DNA from: Nectonema munidae
Taxonomy: Eukaryota; Nematomorpha; Nectonematoida; Nectonematidae
Length of the DNA stretch: 64,000 nt
Direction: 5' to 3'
Assembly: GCA_030549495.1 (NCBI GenBank)
Contig: JAUIRK010001052.1
Location: 2,108,001-2,172,000, forward strand
Every line of letters begins with the position of its first letter. Within the stretch, counting starts at the first letter, position 1. The notes under the pieces were generated by a model. It was not told where the DNA came from. It made no database searches and was given only the letters and a program-made list of their open reading frames with translations. Positions 22,401-34,599 of this stretch are shown here, piece after piece. Both the position numbers and the translations under genes were made by a program.

Positions 22401-25400
22401 AAATCCGGCAATTTCTAAGAGGCCGCTTAGGTATTGGGATACCTGTCCCATGAGGAACTGGTTTAATTGTCGAGGAAACATCAGGATAATTAATAAAGGA
22501 CCTCTTTTTTTGTTAATACCTTCTAAGTATGTCATGCAAGAATAACAATATGAAATATGGTCTTTTTGCTCTCGCCAAACCATCGAACACCGAAAGCAAG
22601 TTCTTCCTGTTTCCTATTGGTCCATCGCCCCAAGCTTTCAACACATGTTCTACAACAAATATGTGGCGCAAAAGATTTGTCTTGATCGCTAAGTTTAACC
22701 TCAAAATAAGCATGATAACATTTTAAACAAACTTTGTGATTTTTGACACTTGATCAGGAAATGTTACCTCACCACAAATATAGCAATATTGATCTGGATC
22801 GTTAATACATTTTCTATTCATTTTAGATTCTATATAAAATAGAAAATGAAACGTTTTAATAACTGAAAAAATGATACAAACAAAAATAAAAAAGTTGAGC
22901 CAACCAAACCAAATGAGTAGTATTTTCGAATTCAGCATAAAAACTCATAGGGAAATTGCATGAGAAAAGACAGCAAAAATGATGCAGGTCAGTGTTTTTA
23001 TTTATCTAGTTTGATTTTAAATAGTTATAGAACGAGTGAAAAGTTAATTAAAAATTATCAGAATTAAAAAAAAAATTGTCAATGGAAAAAATATCATCCA
23101 AATTTAGGAATATTTTAAAAATACCCAATTTTTTTATAAGAAAAGATTTAAAAAACCTATCAAAATCGAAAATATAAATTAATACAGTAAATAAATCCAA
23201 AAATATTTTTGGCGTAATTTACCCCAATAAAATCTGTCAAATTATACCCATCAAATCCTGTTCTTATAATAAGAACCAAGCCAGCTCTAAACTCTGAAAA
23301 TGAAAAAAAAGTTTTTTTGCTAGCTGTGATAATCTTCTATTTATGAATATGAGTATAGTTAATAAAATAGCTTCTTTTAAAAAGTATAAAAAAAGATTGA
23401 AGTTCAGATACAGCGCGAAAAGTTGTTCTTGATTGAAGAGATGAAACAACATTTTTTCTATAGATTTGATTGATATGTGGAACATTTATCCTTTATTACC
23501 TTTATTACATCGTTTCAAGTGAACATGGGTATATTTTTTACTCAAAAATGGAAAGATTCCATGTTTTTATAAAGGTTTGTCTTCATACATTTTTTAAATT
23601 GTTATAACAATCCTTTTTATCCTCTCATCCAAGCAAAATTCACTGTAAGTTTTAATGCTTTATATAAAGTACTTATTTTTTCGTATATTTTCATTTTTTT
23701 CTTATGATATTTCTTCTTTACCTAATTTTACATATGAGAGAAAAAATTACAAAAACCATAAAGCTTTCTATTTGTAATTCTTGCTGATTAAAAGTAGAGG
23801 ATAATATAAAATTCATTTTTAGACTTGTCTGGTGTTGTCATCTTTGTTAAAATATTGATCAAGACTTTAAAATTAACCTTTTGAGAGATTTCAAATGAAT
23901 TCCCAAATTTGCATGGAATTATATCAATGGAAAAAGAAAGAATCGTATTGCTTTAGAAACCATAGTGAATAATTATAATATTATTATTGAAAAGAACTTA
24001 TTACCAAAAGCTTTCAACCAGTACTTTTCATTCATTTATAAAAATAAAAGTAAACTTCTAACTAAAAAATTATAAAGCCATTAGATAAAATTAATATAAG
24101 AATGTCTGAAGTCTACAACAAAGTCGTTAATCTAGATACAACAAAATCTTCTGGACTTGATAACATTTCACCTCTTTTCTTTAGAAGACTTATGGTGAAT
24201 GTTATCACAGAACCATTAACTATTTTGTTTGACAAGTTTTTAGCCGAAGGTAAATTTTCAGAGTCATAGAAAATAAGTTGTATCACACCAATCTTCAAAA
24301 AAAGGTAACTAAAATACCTTTCTAATTATAGGCCTACTTCGGTTAACCCTGTAATTTTCAAAGTATTTGAAACAATAATCAAAGATAAAGCCTTCACTCA
24401 TCTCGATGAGAATAAGTTAGATCAAAATATCAACATGGGCTTCTTCCTAAAAAGTCCACGATTACTAATTGAATTGAATTTTCGAACGAATTATCATTGG
24501 AAAAGAACGAAAGCAAAACAGTTAATATTGTGTATCTTGACTTCCAATAAGCATTTGATACTGTTCCGCATGAAAGACTAATTTCGAAACGCCAATCATT
24601 TGGTATTACTAATAATCTTCTAAATTGGAAATCCATAGTGCATGATGGAACTCTTTCAAATTTTTTGAAATTAAAAGCGGTATCCCATAAAGATCCCTAC
24701 TCATTCCAATATTGTTCCCTATTTTCATAGATGAAGCTTTCCTGAAGCTTTTCAAAACACAAAAATTTACTGAACGATCATTGAAGCAAATGTTGTTGTT
24801 ATTTCTCAGTGTGTTTATATTTTAAAAAAAAAGCTGCACGAACTATGGAAAAATGAAAAATATGTTATGTTATGTTATATGTAGACAGATAGCGGATAGG
24901 TAAATTATGGTAATGATTTAATAGACGGTCAAGATGGATAAATTTAGTCTAGGTACCTCGTAATTTTAGGAGATCGACTTTATATCTAAAGAAAATAAAG
25001 GCTAAACGAAGGACTGCTGTATGCATGGCAGAATGCATAGGTGTAGGAATACTAAAAGTGGAGGAAAACTAAAGGAAGATCAGAATAATGAGTAATCAAG
25101 TGTAAGAGATGAAAGTGAAAAGTAATCCTTACTTGACTATAGAAAAAAATCATGAAAAATCCAAAGGTAAAAGCAATCATTGATAGCACAAAGATAAACA
25201 TTGATTTCTTTGTCAAGTCATACTAAAGTAGAGAATGTTGAAAAATAAAAACTTTTAATCATATAAAATGAAGATGGAATCTAAACTTATAATTGAAATT
25301 GAATTAATGTTATAGAATTGCTACTATGAATTGAAAAGAATTGTATTTCTTAGTTTAAATTATAAACTAAACAATTGATATCTTAGTTTAATGATATTAT

Positions 25401-28400
25401 ACCGTATATCTGTGTCTATAAGTCGATGTGGTTCGTTGACTTCAGAAAACAAAAGATAGATTCATTTACAAAATAAAAAAAATATTTTAAAAGATATATT
25501 TTGTCTGTAACAGAGTTTGTCAATAGTTCATAAATTTGATAGCAATAAATCATATTAATGACTTTCTTAGAAGAAATATTTTAACAAATGTAATTATACA
25601 CTCGAACAAATCTTTAGAGTGTAGAACAATAAAACTTTTAACATAAAATAATTTTCATCAATAATCCAAATATATCTCGAGGAAATATAAAACTTACTAA
25701 ACAATGGCCGAAGTGATAAAAATTTTCCATAATGTTTCTACTTTAAGTTCAAACATAACTCTAAAGAAATTAACATAGTTCTGGATATATTTACATGTTT
25801 TTGAAGAAAATTTAAGTCGCTTTAATAATTTTTTTTTAAATTTTGTTATCATTTGGATGATGACATCAAGAGAAAAAATGTGTTGATAAATATTTTTAAA
25901 GATAAAATCTAAAAAAAATTGGTAAGGCGAAACATTGGAAGGAATGTTAAAAAAGAAGAATATTATGAATTCTTCTTCTTGGTATAGCTTACCTTTGTTT
26001 GGGAAGCAAAGATAATTATTCCAACACAAATTAATGCAGTTATTCCCATAGACATAAAGACAATTTTGGTATTGTTGAACCTTAATGAAGTAAAAAATTA
26101 CACTCAAAGGTTATCCTTTAGTGATTATGAGAGATATCATCTTTAGTAAATAATTTTATATAGTAATAAAAATATAGTTGAGAAATTGAAAGTAAAAAGT
26201 TTGGAAAAGTTTTATATAGTAAATTTTTCATATATCCAAAAGTTGAATTTTTAAAATTTACTTGTTAGAATCTAATTTATTAAAATAACAAACAAATAAA
26301 CAATTGAACAGCGAAACAAAATTTAAACTCAACTAACTAGATTTTAAACGCTTCATGAAAATTTGAAAACCCGATTAAGGCTATGTCTTCATGAGTTATC
26401 TTTTCAACCAGTTACGAGATAGTAATGGATATTATCAACCAAAAAAAGAACAGCTGTTTTTTATGTGAAATAGGCCAAAATATTTTTTAAATTAAAGCCT
26501 TGAAAATTTCTATCGAGCTTATAATTTTACCTACAATTTACACTAATGCTATTTAATTTAGCATAAAAGAGAAATGTATAATCAAACGCTTGACACTTTT
26601 TTAAGACTGTTCTTGTTTTGAAGAGTTTACACTATGAATGAGACTATCTTGAATTGACTAACTCTTGCGCAATGAACAACATCTGTTTCTATTAAATGGA
26701 TTTTGCTTAGATTTTATCTCTATTTCTTACAAAGTCTAAGTTCTATAAAAACGGCAATGAAAGAACTTTTGAAAAAAAATGGAGTGATCTAATCCTACAA
26801 CTAGGGTAAAGTGCGTTTGCGTTAACTCGGTTCCGATTTTAGTCCCAACAAAAACATTCGGCTTCATTCGGTCTCTAATTTTTGAACTATCATATTAATC
26901 TGCTTCAAAGCGAAAAGAAAACATATGATGTATTTGTCAAGCCATATCTATACAGATTATATTTTCATGAAAGAAATTATCATGAATGCTAGATGTTTGA
27001 CATATTTTTTTTGGGTAATGAAAATTTTTTTAGGGGAGCTTGAAAATTAGCTGGGAGCTTAAGAAATAATTAGGGGGGGGGGGGGCTTGTACCCCAAAAT
27101 TTAATAGGTGGCGCAGGCTTTGAACGTACCTTAGAGGTATAATAAGTGTTAATAGAATGCGCTACATTCCTGAAGAAAGCAAATTTCATGTTAAATGTGT
27201 TTAACTATAATTTTGAAATATTAAAAGATACACCTTCTAACATACTTTTTAGAATACTATGATATCATCGTCTCAATTGTTAAAAACATGAAATATTAGT
27301 TTCCAAAGTTTTTTCTTTCATTCTTTATATTATTTGTTTTAAATAATTGCTAGCAAATATCGGATACCTTATTTAAAATCTTTTAGGTTCTTTAAAATTT
27401 AAGAATTTAAACGAACTTAAAAAAAGCAAGAATGCCTTTTTTCAAATTCAATTTGTCTAAATAAACTTATACTACAAAGCACCAAAATATGGAACAAATC
27501 CCAACACTTTAAAAGCAACACTTCAAGAATCTTCCTTTTTACAGTGTATGAAGAAAACTTGCAAAACCCTTTTTATTGACACTTATAACACCGTTTTCAA
27601 GTCACAGCTGTTTTTCTTGTATTAGATAATAATTTTATAAATCGTTCTTTTTGTTTATTATTATTTATTTTGTTGATCCAACATATATATTTTAATTAAT
27701 ATTTATACTTTTTTACGCCATACTTTCATCATTTAGTTATTGAATAAACTGATACTTATATTCAATTACCATCAAAGCGTCATTTTTTTCCGTTTTAAAC
27801 GACAATCAGTGTTATTTCATTATATTTTTCAAATCTCTAAGTTGATATTTAGACTTATTCAAATGGAAATTAGATTCAATGTTAGCATAATTTTATCTTT
27901 TTGAACCCTGTAAATAAAGTTCTTCTTCTTATTCAAAGTGAAGCAGAATTATAAAATAGAGTTTAAACACTTACATACTGATAACACCCACCATGTACGC
28001 CAGTGAAAGCGTCTAAAATTGGCAGTAAATGAAATATTATTCAAGTTCAAAAAGTGCACCTTTTTACAAACACTTACGAATATAATGAGCGAAATGATGT
28101 TGAGAGGGAAATTGCGTCGAATGCCTTCTGAGCACGTCAGAGTTATGAAGACGGCAAAAAATATAATGCTGTAGATAAGTTTGTCGTAGTTTTGAAAAGT
28201 TAAGGATTAAAATAAAATAAGACTTACAAAGAAAGATGATAGGTCCAATAATAGTGTAGGACAAAAGTTTTGATGTCGATACTAAAATATAAAATAAAGA
28301 ATACTCCAAAACTTCCGGAAACTTTTAATGAAAGAACGGATTTAAATTCAAAGAATGAAGCTTTGCATGAAGTTGTCTAAATTCGATCCCTCCTGTAATG

Positions 28401-29431
28401 ACATCTTCATTAGTCCAGTTATCCAAAATGATATACTTTCTTAGAAATTGAAACAATCAAACGATTTACATATTCAATTTAGTTCATGAGTTAACATCAT
28501 GCGTTACTTCCTTCTAATGAATATTCTACCATTTTTGGAGATGGAACATTCTTTATGCAAATGTCCATACGCATGAACTATGTTTTTGCAAGTTAAAATG
28601 ATTATTATGTCTAAACCTACAAAGGAGATATTTGAGTAGACTAAAATTTAAATGATGTTCATTTTGTGGCAATATTTTTATGAGATAATCATTTTATTGA
28701 AGTAATTAAATAATGCAGATGACGGATTAATTAATTTTAATAATGAATGTTGTTATTACCTTTGTGATTTTTAATGAAATTATAATTATAATCATCAGCA
28801 TAAAATGTTATAAATTGATAAAGTTTTATCAGTATAAAATGTTCAAAGATCCTTATTTCTCTCGCAACCTAGAAAAAGTATCAAATGCCCAGAGGAGTGA
28901 AAGTATAAAAAAGCAAAAAAGTAGTTGGAGAAAAACATTGCATTGAATAAAATTTTGATTTTATATAAATGCTTTAAAAAAGAAGGCGAAACTTTCATCT
29001 TATAATTTGCAAGGATAAAAAACCCAGCTAAATGTGATAAATAGCTGAAATATAAAGTGAAGACTCATCTTGTGTGTTTGTGCATCAAGAAATGGAACCA
29101 ATGAAAGATATACGCAAATTCCATAGTTTTCTGTCATTTCAAACATTATAAATTGTAAGTGACCTGTTAATGAAATACTATCACTCTTGTTGATAACAAA
29201 TATCTAGGAATTGATAATCTCTACATTCTTATGTTTTAAAATAATTATGTCACGTCCTGACAGATTCTGACTCAGTTTTGCAATGTGATCAACATGGATT
29301 CTTCAAAAAAAAACAGCAATAAATCAATTATTGGACTTTTAATGATATTGTTGGATGCTTGAAAGCAACACGATAGTTGTCGATTTATATTTTGGTTTTA
29401 AGAAGCCATTTGAAAAAGTTTCAAACAAATA

Positions 29432-29470
<39 letters not shown>

Positions 29471-32400
29471 TTTTGCCTTCGAGGCCTGGTTATTGTTCCC
29501 AAAAAGTCGGGGTCAACCAGTTTGCTGCAACAACTACGCCATTTCATTCTTTCTTTAGCATCACTTCGCACAAGCTTTCTTTTTTCCATATCGTGATGAA
29601 TCACTTTATTCCATGCTCTCTTTGGTCTTCCTCTCTTCATCTTTCCATCAATCAATTCATCTTTTATCTTCTTTACAACGTTCCCTTCGGATATCCTTTC
29701 TACATGACCAAACCAACGTAATCTATTCTCTTCTAAATGCACTTCTATATCCTCAATTCCAAAAAGTTTCAAACAAATACCTGTCCAAAAAATTAAAGGA
29801 ATTTAGCATCAACAAAAAAGTCATTTTTTAGGACAACCCTTGAAGTATGAACTCAAATTTGTGCAAATGTCACCATCTTCCAATTTACTCCAAAAATAAA
29901 TTCAACTATTACGCAGATCACAATAATGTAAAACGAAATCAGGTTATTGATCATGAACAAAGGTCATGAATTAGTCATGATCAACCAGTTCATGATGAAA
30001 AGTTCATCATGAACTTTTTCAGTTCATGATGATCATGAACAAAGATCATGAAGCATGTCTAAAAATCTTTAGCTTTTTGTATCCTTTATGTTGTTTATTC
30101 GAAATTACTATTGCTTCATTTTTATATTAAGCATTAATTAGACCACGTTTGGAATATGAAATGTTATCTCACACCAAATCTTGAATAAAGATTTGGAAGC
30201 CCTATAGAAAGGGAGATATAACGAAAAGCAAGATGTTTAGAAAATTTATACTATACTGAAATAGACATCTTGTCTTTACCTTTACTGCGATACCAATTTA
30301 AAAGAAGAAACATGGCCGTTTACATCTTTAAAAGATATGTTTGTAAACCTTGATGTTTTGCCTGCATTTTCTCAACAAAATATATCTATAAAAACAAGAC
30401 ATATAAAACCTTTCCATAAAGCTTATTTCTCTAATAGAATTGTAGAAGAGTGGAACAACATATGCCTGATTATGTTACAATATCTCCATCATTATAAATC
30501 TTTAAAAAACGCCTTGATTGTTTCTGAAATGATAAGAAAAAATTATTAAGAAAGTACATCCATATCATTTGTGGTGATTCAGTAAGTTTTAAACTCAGTG
30601 TTCTATAAACTTTAAACTCATTTCTATTTTTTCTACACAAATTGTCAGGCGTTTCGAACCTTCTTCGAATTTTCGCCTATTTATCTAAAAAATTCCATAA
30701 ATCAAACTTGGTGTGAATGTAAGATTGCTATTGTAAACAAAAAGATTTTTTTACAAGTTGGATTTAATTCCCATTTATGCTTAGATTTTCTTATATTGAT
30801 TGTGCTATAAATTTTTAATTTTCAATTTTTCAGTTCATTCAAATTCGTTGTGTAAATGTATTGTGTTTGTTTTCCAGGATATTTGAGATAATGGAAGTAA
30901 TTTTTTTAGTTTTTATCGTTCTAATTAAAAATGGTTTGCGTACTTATATCCACATGTAAGAATAAAATCCTAAAGCCTGTCAAAATTTTAGATGACCTTA
31001 CAGTTCCTATATAAATTATTTCACCGCCGACACGACAATTAAAACAGTATCTGTAAGAGATATTGTACAGATTTGGAACACCTGTTCTAAATTGAAGACT
31101 ATTTCAAGTTGTATCGTATTTCAACGTGTATAGAGAACCCTGGTGTTTGATAAAGCGCCAAATTTTTAGGTGTTAAAATTTTAAAACGTTTTGTAAGGGA
31201 TTAAACCCCTCAAGAAGAATATAGATTTACTATATTAAATAAATTTTGTTGAAAATACTTTTTCATTAAGCACAGAAAATGCAAATTTATATAACTATAG
31301 AAAAAGCGTAAGATTGTGTCGTGGTTGAATTTCCATATTTGTTTATATTTCATTGCCAATACTATTGATCGGAACCTTCCACATTTTTTGAATATAATTT
31401 TTGACAAATATACGTTAAGTTACAGCGTGTTTTATTATGGAAATATCTTACAGGTACAAGCACATAGCAATAATGGCCACCGTAAAAGCGAGTTGCAATG
31501 ATACAATGATAAAGACCTAAAAGTAAATATGAAATTGAAATTTAGAAAAAACATATTAACATGAAAAAGGCCAATTTTCAATAAAGTAATGCATATGGAA
31601 GTTGTCGAAATTTAAGGTAAAATTAAATTTTGTTCAGTCAATCCACCTTCCTGTTAAAGAAAAAATACAAAACATTAAAACTCAATGTTTCCACTAAGAG
31701 GTAATTGAGACAACTCGTTTAACAATATTTCGAACTAAAAATTAGGGATATTTTCAAACTCAATATGAAGTATTGGAAAAATTCCTAAGTATGAAAATAT
31801 TGAAAGAGTAAAAAAGATAAAAAGCTTATCTTAATATATGCGTAACTTTTTCTAGCCAATCATATCCGAGATCTGTGCGAGGTTTATTTGAATAATAATC
31901 AAAATTTATTCAAGGAATCTTTAAAATATTTGGTTTGATTATAGTGTAATTTGATTGGTTAAAACTATAAAAATTATTCAAATCTTTTTCCAATGAGATC
32001 AAAGATTTTGCGTAGTTCCTCCGTGACAAAAAAAGACACTTCTATTTAAAATATATAATATAGATGAAGAAATTAACTTAGGGTTTCCCAAATTGGTAGA
32101 TGTAGCTTTGCATGAAGCAAAAAGATCATTTGGTTGGCACGAAAGTTGGAGCGTATGAACTTGTTTAACTTGGAGCGGCACACAACTAATTCGTAAAATT
32201 TTCTTTTATAATAATTTATCTACCCTCATTTCCAACCTACTATCGTTGACTTCCGATAATTTTTATGACCTAATTTCTCATTAAAAACGAACACTAAAAT
32301 TTCACTCCTACCTATTGTTTCTAAATTTGATGAATAAATGCTATATATAAAATAAAAAAATGTTAACTATATATGGAAAAATGATTCATATTACTTTTCG

Positions 32401-33867
32401 AATAAATGCTTTTCGTATTAATTTTTCTTCAAATGAGATATTAGCCCAATTGTTTTGTGATTCGCTTTGAGTTGTGGTAGACTGTGTTGCTAAAAATAAT
32501 TTATTGGTTGAATACAACATATCATTAATTCATTAAAAATTTTTTGATTGTCTTAGAAAAGATGTCGGATTTAAAAGAGAGCGAAACATTTAAGAAATTG
32601 AAATTTGTTAAAAAGAAATGGAAGCGGTCACAAAAATATTTAAACAAAATTAAATATTGAAAAATTTTAAAAAGTTGAAAAATACTTCTAAATTTAATTA
32701 AATTCGAAATAGACATGAAAAATCACGTGTGCAAACAAAGTTCATGTTTAAGTAATTTAGGGAATTATTTACAACTCAAATGTGACAAAACTAAAACCAA
32801 TCTTTAATATTTTAACACAAAAATGTAGTGTTATTCTCCAATTATATTTGTATTAGAGAGTTATGTTAATGTAAAAATTGTCTGAAAAAATAACAACTCT
32901 AATTGCATCAAATATTGGAATAATATTGAACTAATTTAGTTAATATAGTTCTAAGTAAGATAAAATGTAAAAGCAAGGTATATTGTATGGATAAAGTTAC
33001 GCAAAGTTTGTCAAAACAAGAGAAAAAAAAAGGAAATACTGAATTCCAAGCGAAAATATTCAACTGTCAAAGTCATCGATAAAGATAACCTTACACATTT
33101 CCCCAAATATATATAAAAATTCATGGGAAGCTTAGAGATCTTTTGGAATTTTTTTAAGTATGCTAATGTTTAGTTTGTCGGTCAATGAGATGCTAAGTTA
33201 ATATTATTAAAAGAAAAAAAATAATTCATTTTTTCAGTTTTAATATAACAAATTAAGAAATAAATAAATAAAGTTCAAATCACTAACTAAATAATTAACC
33301 ATATGAGCTTTATATTTTATGAAATTTCAAAAATAAATATAAAGTACTTTTTGATTTGAAGACAATGAAATTAAAATATCATTAAGTTTACAAAACCATG
33401 CATATATTTTCAATCTGTATATTTTTTAGGAAAGTACAAGTGCATACATTCGGTTAAATCGACACGGCTTCCATCAGTTAAATTATAGCAATTTTTAATC
33501 TATTTTGAAATTTTTTCGAAAAAAAATCTTCATGAGGAAAATAAGGAATATTGGAAAAGAAAAGATAAGGAATTAATAATGCATTTAAATAATTAACAAA
33601 AGGAGAAATATTTTTTTAAGCAGATCCAATTTTATATAACTAAAATATTAAAAAAAAAAAAGTTAACCAAATAAATTTTCGTGGTTTACTTATTTTAAAT
33701 GTCAAAGAATTGTTGAGAACTGATTATATAGAAAAAAAAGTGAGAAAAAAATAAATGGAACCTTGATGGGATGAGGGTGAAGCCACAAACAAAGTAGGCA
33801 CAGCTGCTGCTGGCGGAATATTATTAGTCTGAGAAATTTCTGGATGCACTTTATCTGAAGTATCCAT
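19401..33867 (-). CDS. Lifeguard/TMBIM-family (Bax inhibitor-1 superfamily, GRINA/LFG-like) membrane protein, 10 coding exons
   Basis: Exons (minus strand): 33867-33762, 32489-32395, 31516-31452, 28281-28228, 28168-28078, 28012-27975, 26080-25993, 25222-25133, 21580-21533 and 19541-19401 (stop TAA at 19403-19401). They sum to 816 nt, that is 271 residues plus stop. Every intron starts GT and ends AG, and all phases match. Residues 1-67 are a cytosolic tail ending in FEEKLIRKAFIRK, the usual LFG entry to helix 1. Seven hydrophobic segments follow, at about 68-89, 100-119, 131-150, 157-176, 187-208, 210-229 and 247-269. Signatures are SEGIRRNFPLN (120-130), TLSLAYMVGVIS (138-149), MGITAL, YDLT (180-183), DVQLLMGNK (230-238) and MSPEEYIFASIQLYTDI (242-258). 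D230 and D257 fit the conserved acidic pair of the superfamily. Family members sit in ER/Golgi membranes and modulate calcium leak and cell death; that role is inferred from family. The acceptor AG at 33891-33890 suggests an untranslated upstream exon. The subfamily (LFG1/2/3) is not resolved. Confidence 0.93.
20510..20610 (-). repeat. Fragment of a dispersed repeat (GTTCCACGGAGCACTA type)
   Basis: In lifeguard intron 9. On the minus strand it reads TTTCTCAACCGCTGTTCCAC, then GGAGCACTACAGGGTTTCGC and AGGGTTCCCCAAGAAAT. I recognise this wording from non-autonomous DNA repeats dispersed in animal genomes; no terminal repeats or duplications were found, so class and limits are uncertain. Confidence 0.4.
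21962..22821 (-). pseudogene. Broken copy of an uncharacterised multicopy animal protein family
   Basis: In lifeguard intron 8, same strand as the gene. From ATG 22821: MNRKCINDPDQYCYICGEV, then (frameshift) CYHAYFEVKLSDQDKSFAPH and CCRTCVESLGRW. After another shift it reads MVWREQKDHISYCYSCMTYL, then YPDVSSTIKPVPHGTGIPIP. An acidic stretch follows, then LNQAEHNDLTRDLALSKKSS and QLLGSRLKQNNWY. After a further break it reads KDIKGLIEALGVEYNPRD and KSFKAVLINIGNKFVSVPIA, ending near LLAALK. Cys-x2-Cys pairs (CYICG, CRTC, CYSC) suggest zinc binding near the N-terminus. I recognise this module order from unnamed arthropod proteins present in many copies; no function is established to my knowledge. 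It is truncated at its 3' side. A second copy is at 54805-55610 (+). Confidence 0.75.
23860..24790 (+). pseudogene. LINE reverse transcriptase fragment (CR1/Jockey-like), decayed
   Basis: In lifeguard intron 8, antisense to the gene. It begins with the pre-RT FNQYFSFIYKNKSKL. Then come TTKSSGLDNISPLFFRRL, LTILFDKFLAEGKFSES, PIFKK, NYRPTSVNPVIFKVFE and the motif-A region VYLDFQ(stop)AFDTVPHERL near 24530-24585. ILFPIFIDEAF is readable near 24706-24738. Motif C (YADD) is not found, so the copy is truncated or deleted there. At least six stops or frameshifts are present. It looks older than the LINE at 11472-16930 and belongs to a different clade. Confidence 0.8.
27073..27085 (+). repeat. Poly-G tract, 13 nt
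   Basis: Thirteen consecutive G on the plus strand, within lifeguard intron 6. Confidence 0.95.
29413..29432 (+). repeat. Target-site duplication, left copy (20 bp)
   Basis: AAAAAGTTTCAAACAAATAC, identical to 29761-29780. It flanks the truncated LINE. Confidence 0.93.
29433..29760 (-). mobile_element. 5'-truncated LINE with (GAT)n tail
   Basis: A 328-bp insertion with exact 20-bp duplications on both sides. On the minus strand it encodes GIEDIEVHLEENRLRWFGHV and KRGRPKRAWNKVIHHDM, then AKERMKWRS, the usual C-terminal end of many LINE ORF2 proteins. A stop follows, and 12 GAT units (29468-29433) form the 3' tail against the left duplication. The retained coding frame has no stop, so this insertion is young. 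It landed in an older RT relic in lifeguard intron 3. Confidence 0.92.
29761..29780 (+). repeat. Target-site duplication, right copy (20 bp)
   Basis: Identical to 29413-29432; marks the truncated 5' end of the LINE at 29760. Confidence 0.93.
29987..30040. repeat. Cluster of TCATGA palindromes
   Basis: A perfect 13-bp inverted repeat with a 3-nt loop (29987-29999 and 30003-30015) is followed by a perfect 9-bp inverted repeat around one base (30022-30040). More TCATGA boxes lie at 29950-29982 and 30044-30056. It could fold into one or two hairpins on either strand. Confidence 0.85.
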
Positions 33868-34284
33868 TATTAATTTTTGTTTTAGAAATCTGAAACGTAA
33901 AAGCATCAAAAATATTAGAAATAAAAAACTTGAAAATCTTCAAAAGAAATATAATTTAAACAAATAACTAATATTCAACATATTGAAGGAGCGATTCTAT
34001 TAAACTTTAATCTGTGAAATGAGGTACTGCCTGGCTACCTAAGCTGTCAAGAGAGGACAACACGCAGGATAGAAGAGTTTTGAGCTATAGCTATCATGCT
34101 TTATACTCAAAGCCATAGAGGGCCGCTTCACGTTGCGGATCCAGGAAAATCCTAAATATATATAGGACATCTGCGAATATAGTGAATAAGCAGTCGCGGA
34201 CAATAAAGTACATTTGCATAAAATGAACTGCCTTTAAGGTCATCGCATAAATGTAAGTAGTAAATGTAAGGATGCTCTTCCTGA

Positions 34285-34599
34285 CGCCAACCAAAAAATG
34301 TTGGAGCTGGAAGAACAAAGATCAGAGGAAATTAGTCACTAGAGAGATGAAGATGCTTAGAAAAATTATGGGAGAAACACTGAGGGATCAAATAAGAAAT
34401 GAAGAACTGAGATTGATGTTGTAGGTCAAGCGCTGGACAAGAAAGTGGTTGAAACGAAAAGTAGGGGAGGACAAGGCAAATAATGGAAAGACGATCGGAA
34501 GGAACGACTCAATCTTGGACTGAGTGAAGGTGACGCAAAGAATCGTGAGAAGTGGAGACAAAGGATCGCAGGCACCGACCCCCAACTTGGGAACAAGGT
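34285..34599 (+). mobile_element. LINE ORF2 C-terminal end, source of the GAA tail
   Basis: Plus-strand frames read SWKNKDQRKLVTREMKMLRK and then IMGETLRDQIRNEEL (34290-34420), the post-RT region of LINE ORF2. After decay it reads WKDDRKERLNLGLSEGDAKN, then REKWRQRIAGTDPQLGNK (34482-34596), the common end of such proteins. The (GAA)n array begins at 34600 immediately after, so the array occupies the position of the element's 3' tail. The upstream limit is uncertain and no clear duplication was found. Confidence 0.8.

Larger units (their letters stand above)
29240..30549 (+). pseudogene. LINE reverse transcriptase relic, split by a later LINE insertion
   Basis: In lifeguard intron 3, antisense. 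The left part reads QCDQHGFFKKKTA and then VVDLYFGFKKPFEKVSNKY (motif A, with the catalytic Asp of YLDF replaced by Gly). Across the insertion at 29433-29760 it continues as LSKKLKEFSIN. After an internal deletion it resumes at 30130 with ALIRPRLEYEM. It ends at 30337-30549 with HKAYFSNRIVEEWNNI and SLKNAL, the typical C-terminal end of CR1/L2/Jockey-type ORF2 proteins. It resembles the relic at 23860-24790 in type; whether they come from one element is not clear. Confidence 0.75.

Noticed and set aside
27465-27660. Possible LINE C-terminal relic (STKIWNK... pattern)
   Set aside because: The match is limited to a few residues in AT-rich DNA.
32562-32672. Short plus-strand frame MSDLKESETFKKLKF resembling the start of a retroelement gag
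   Set aside because: 36 codons with no continuation. It lies in lifeguard intron 1, just upstream of exon 2, on the opposite strand.
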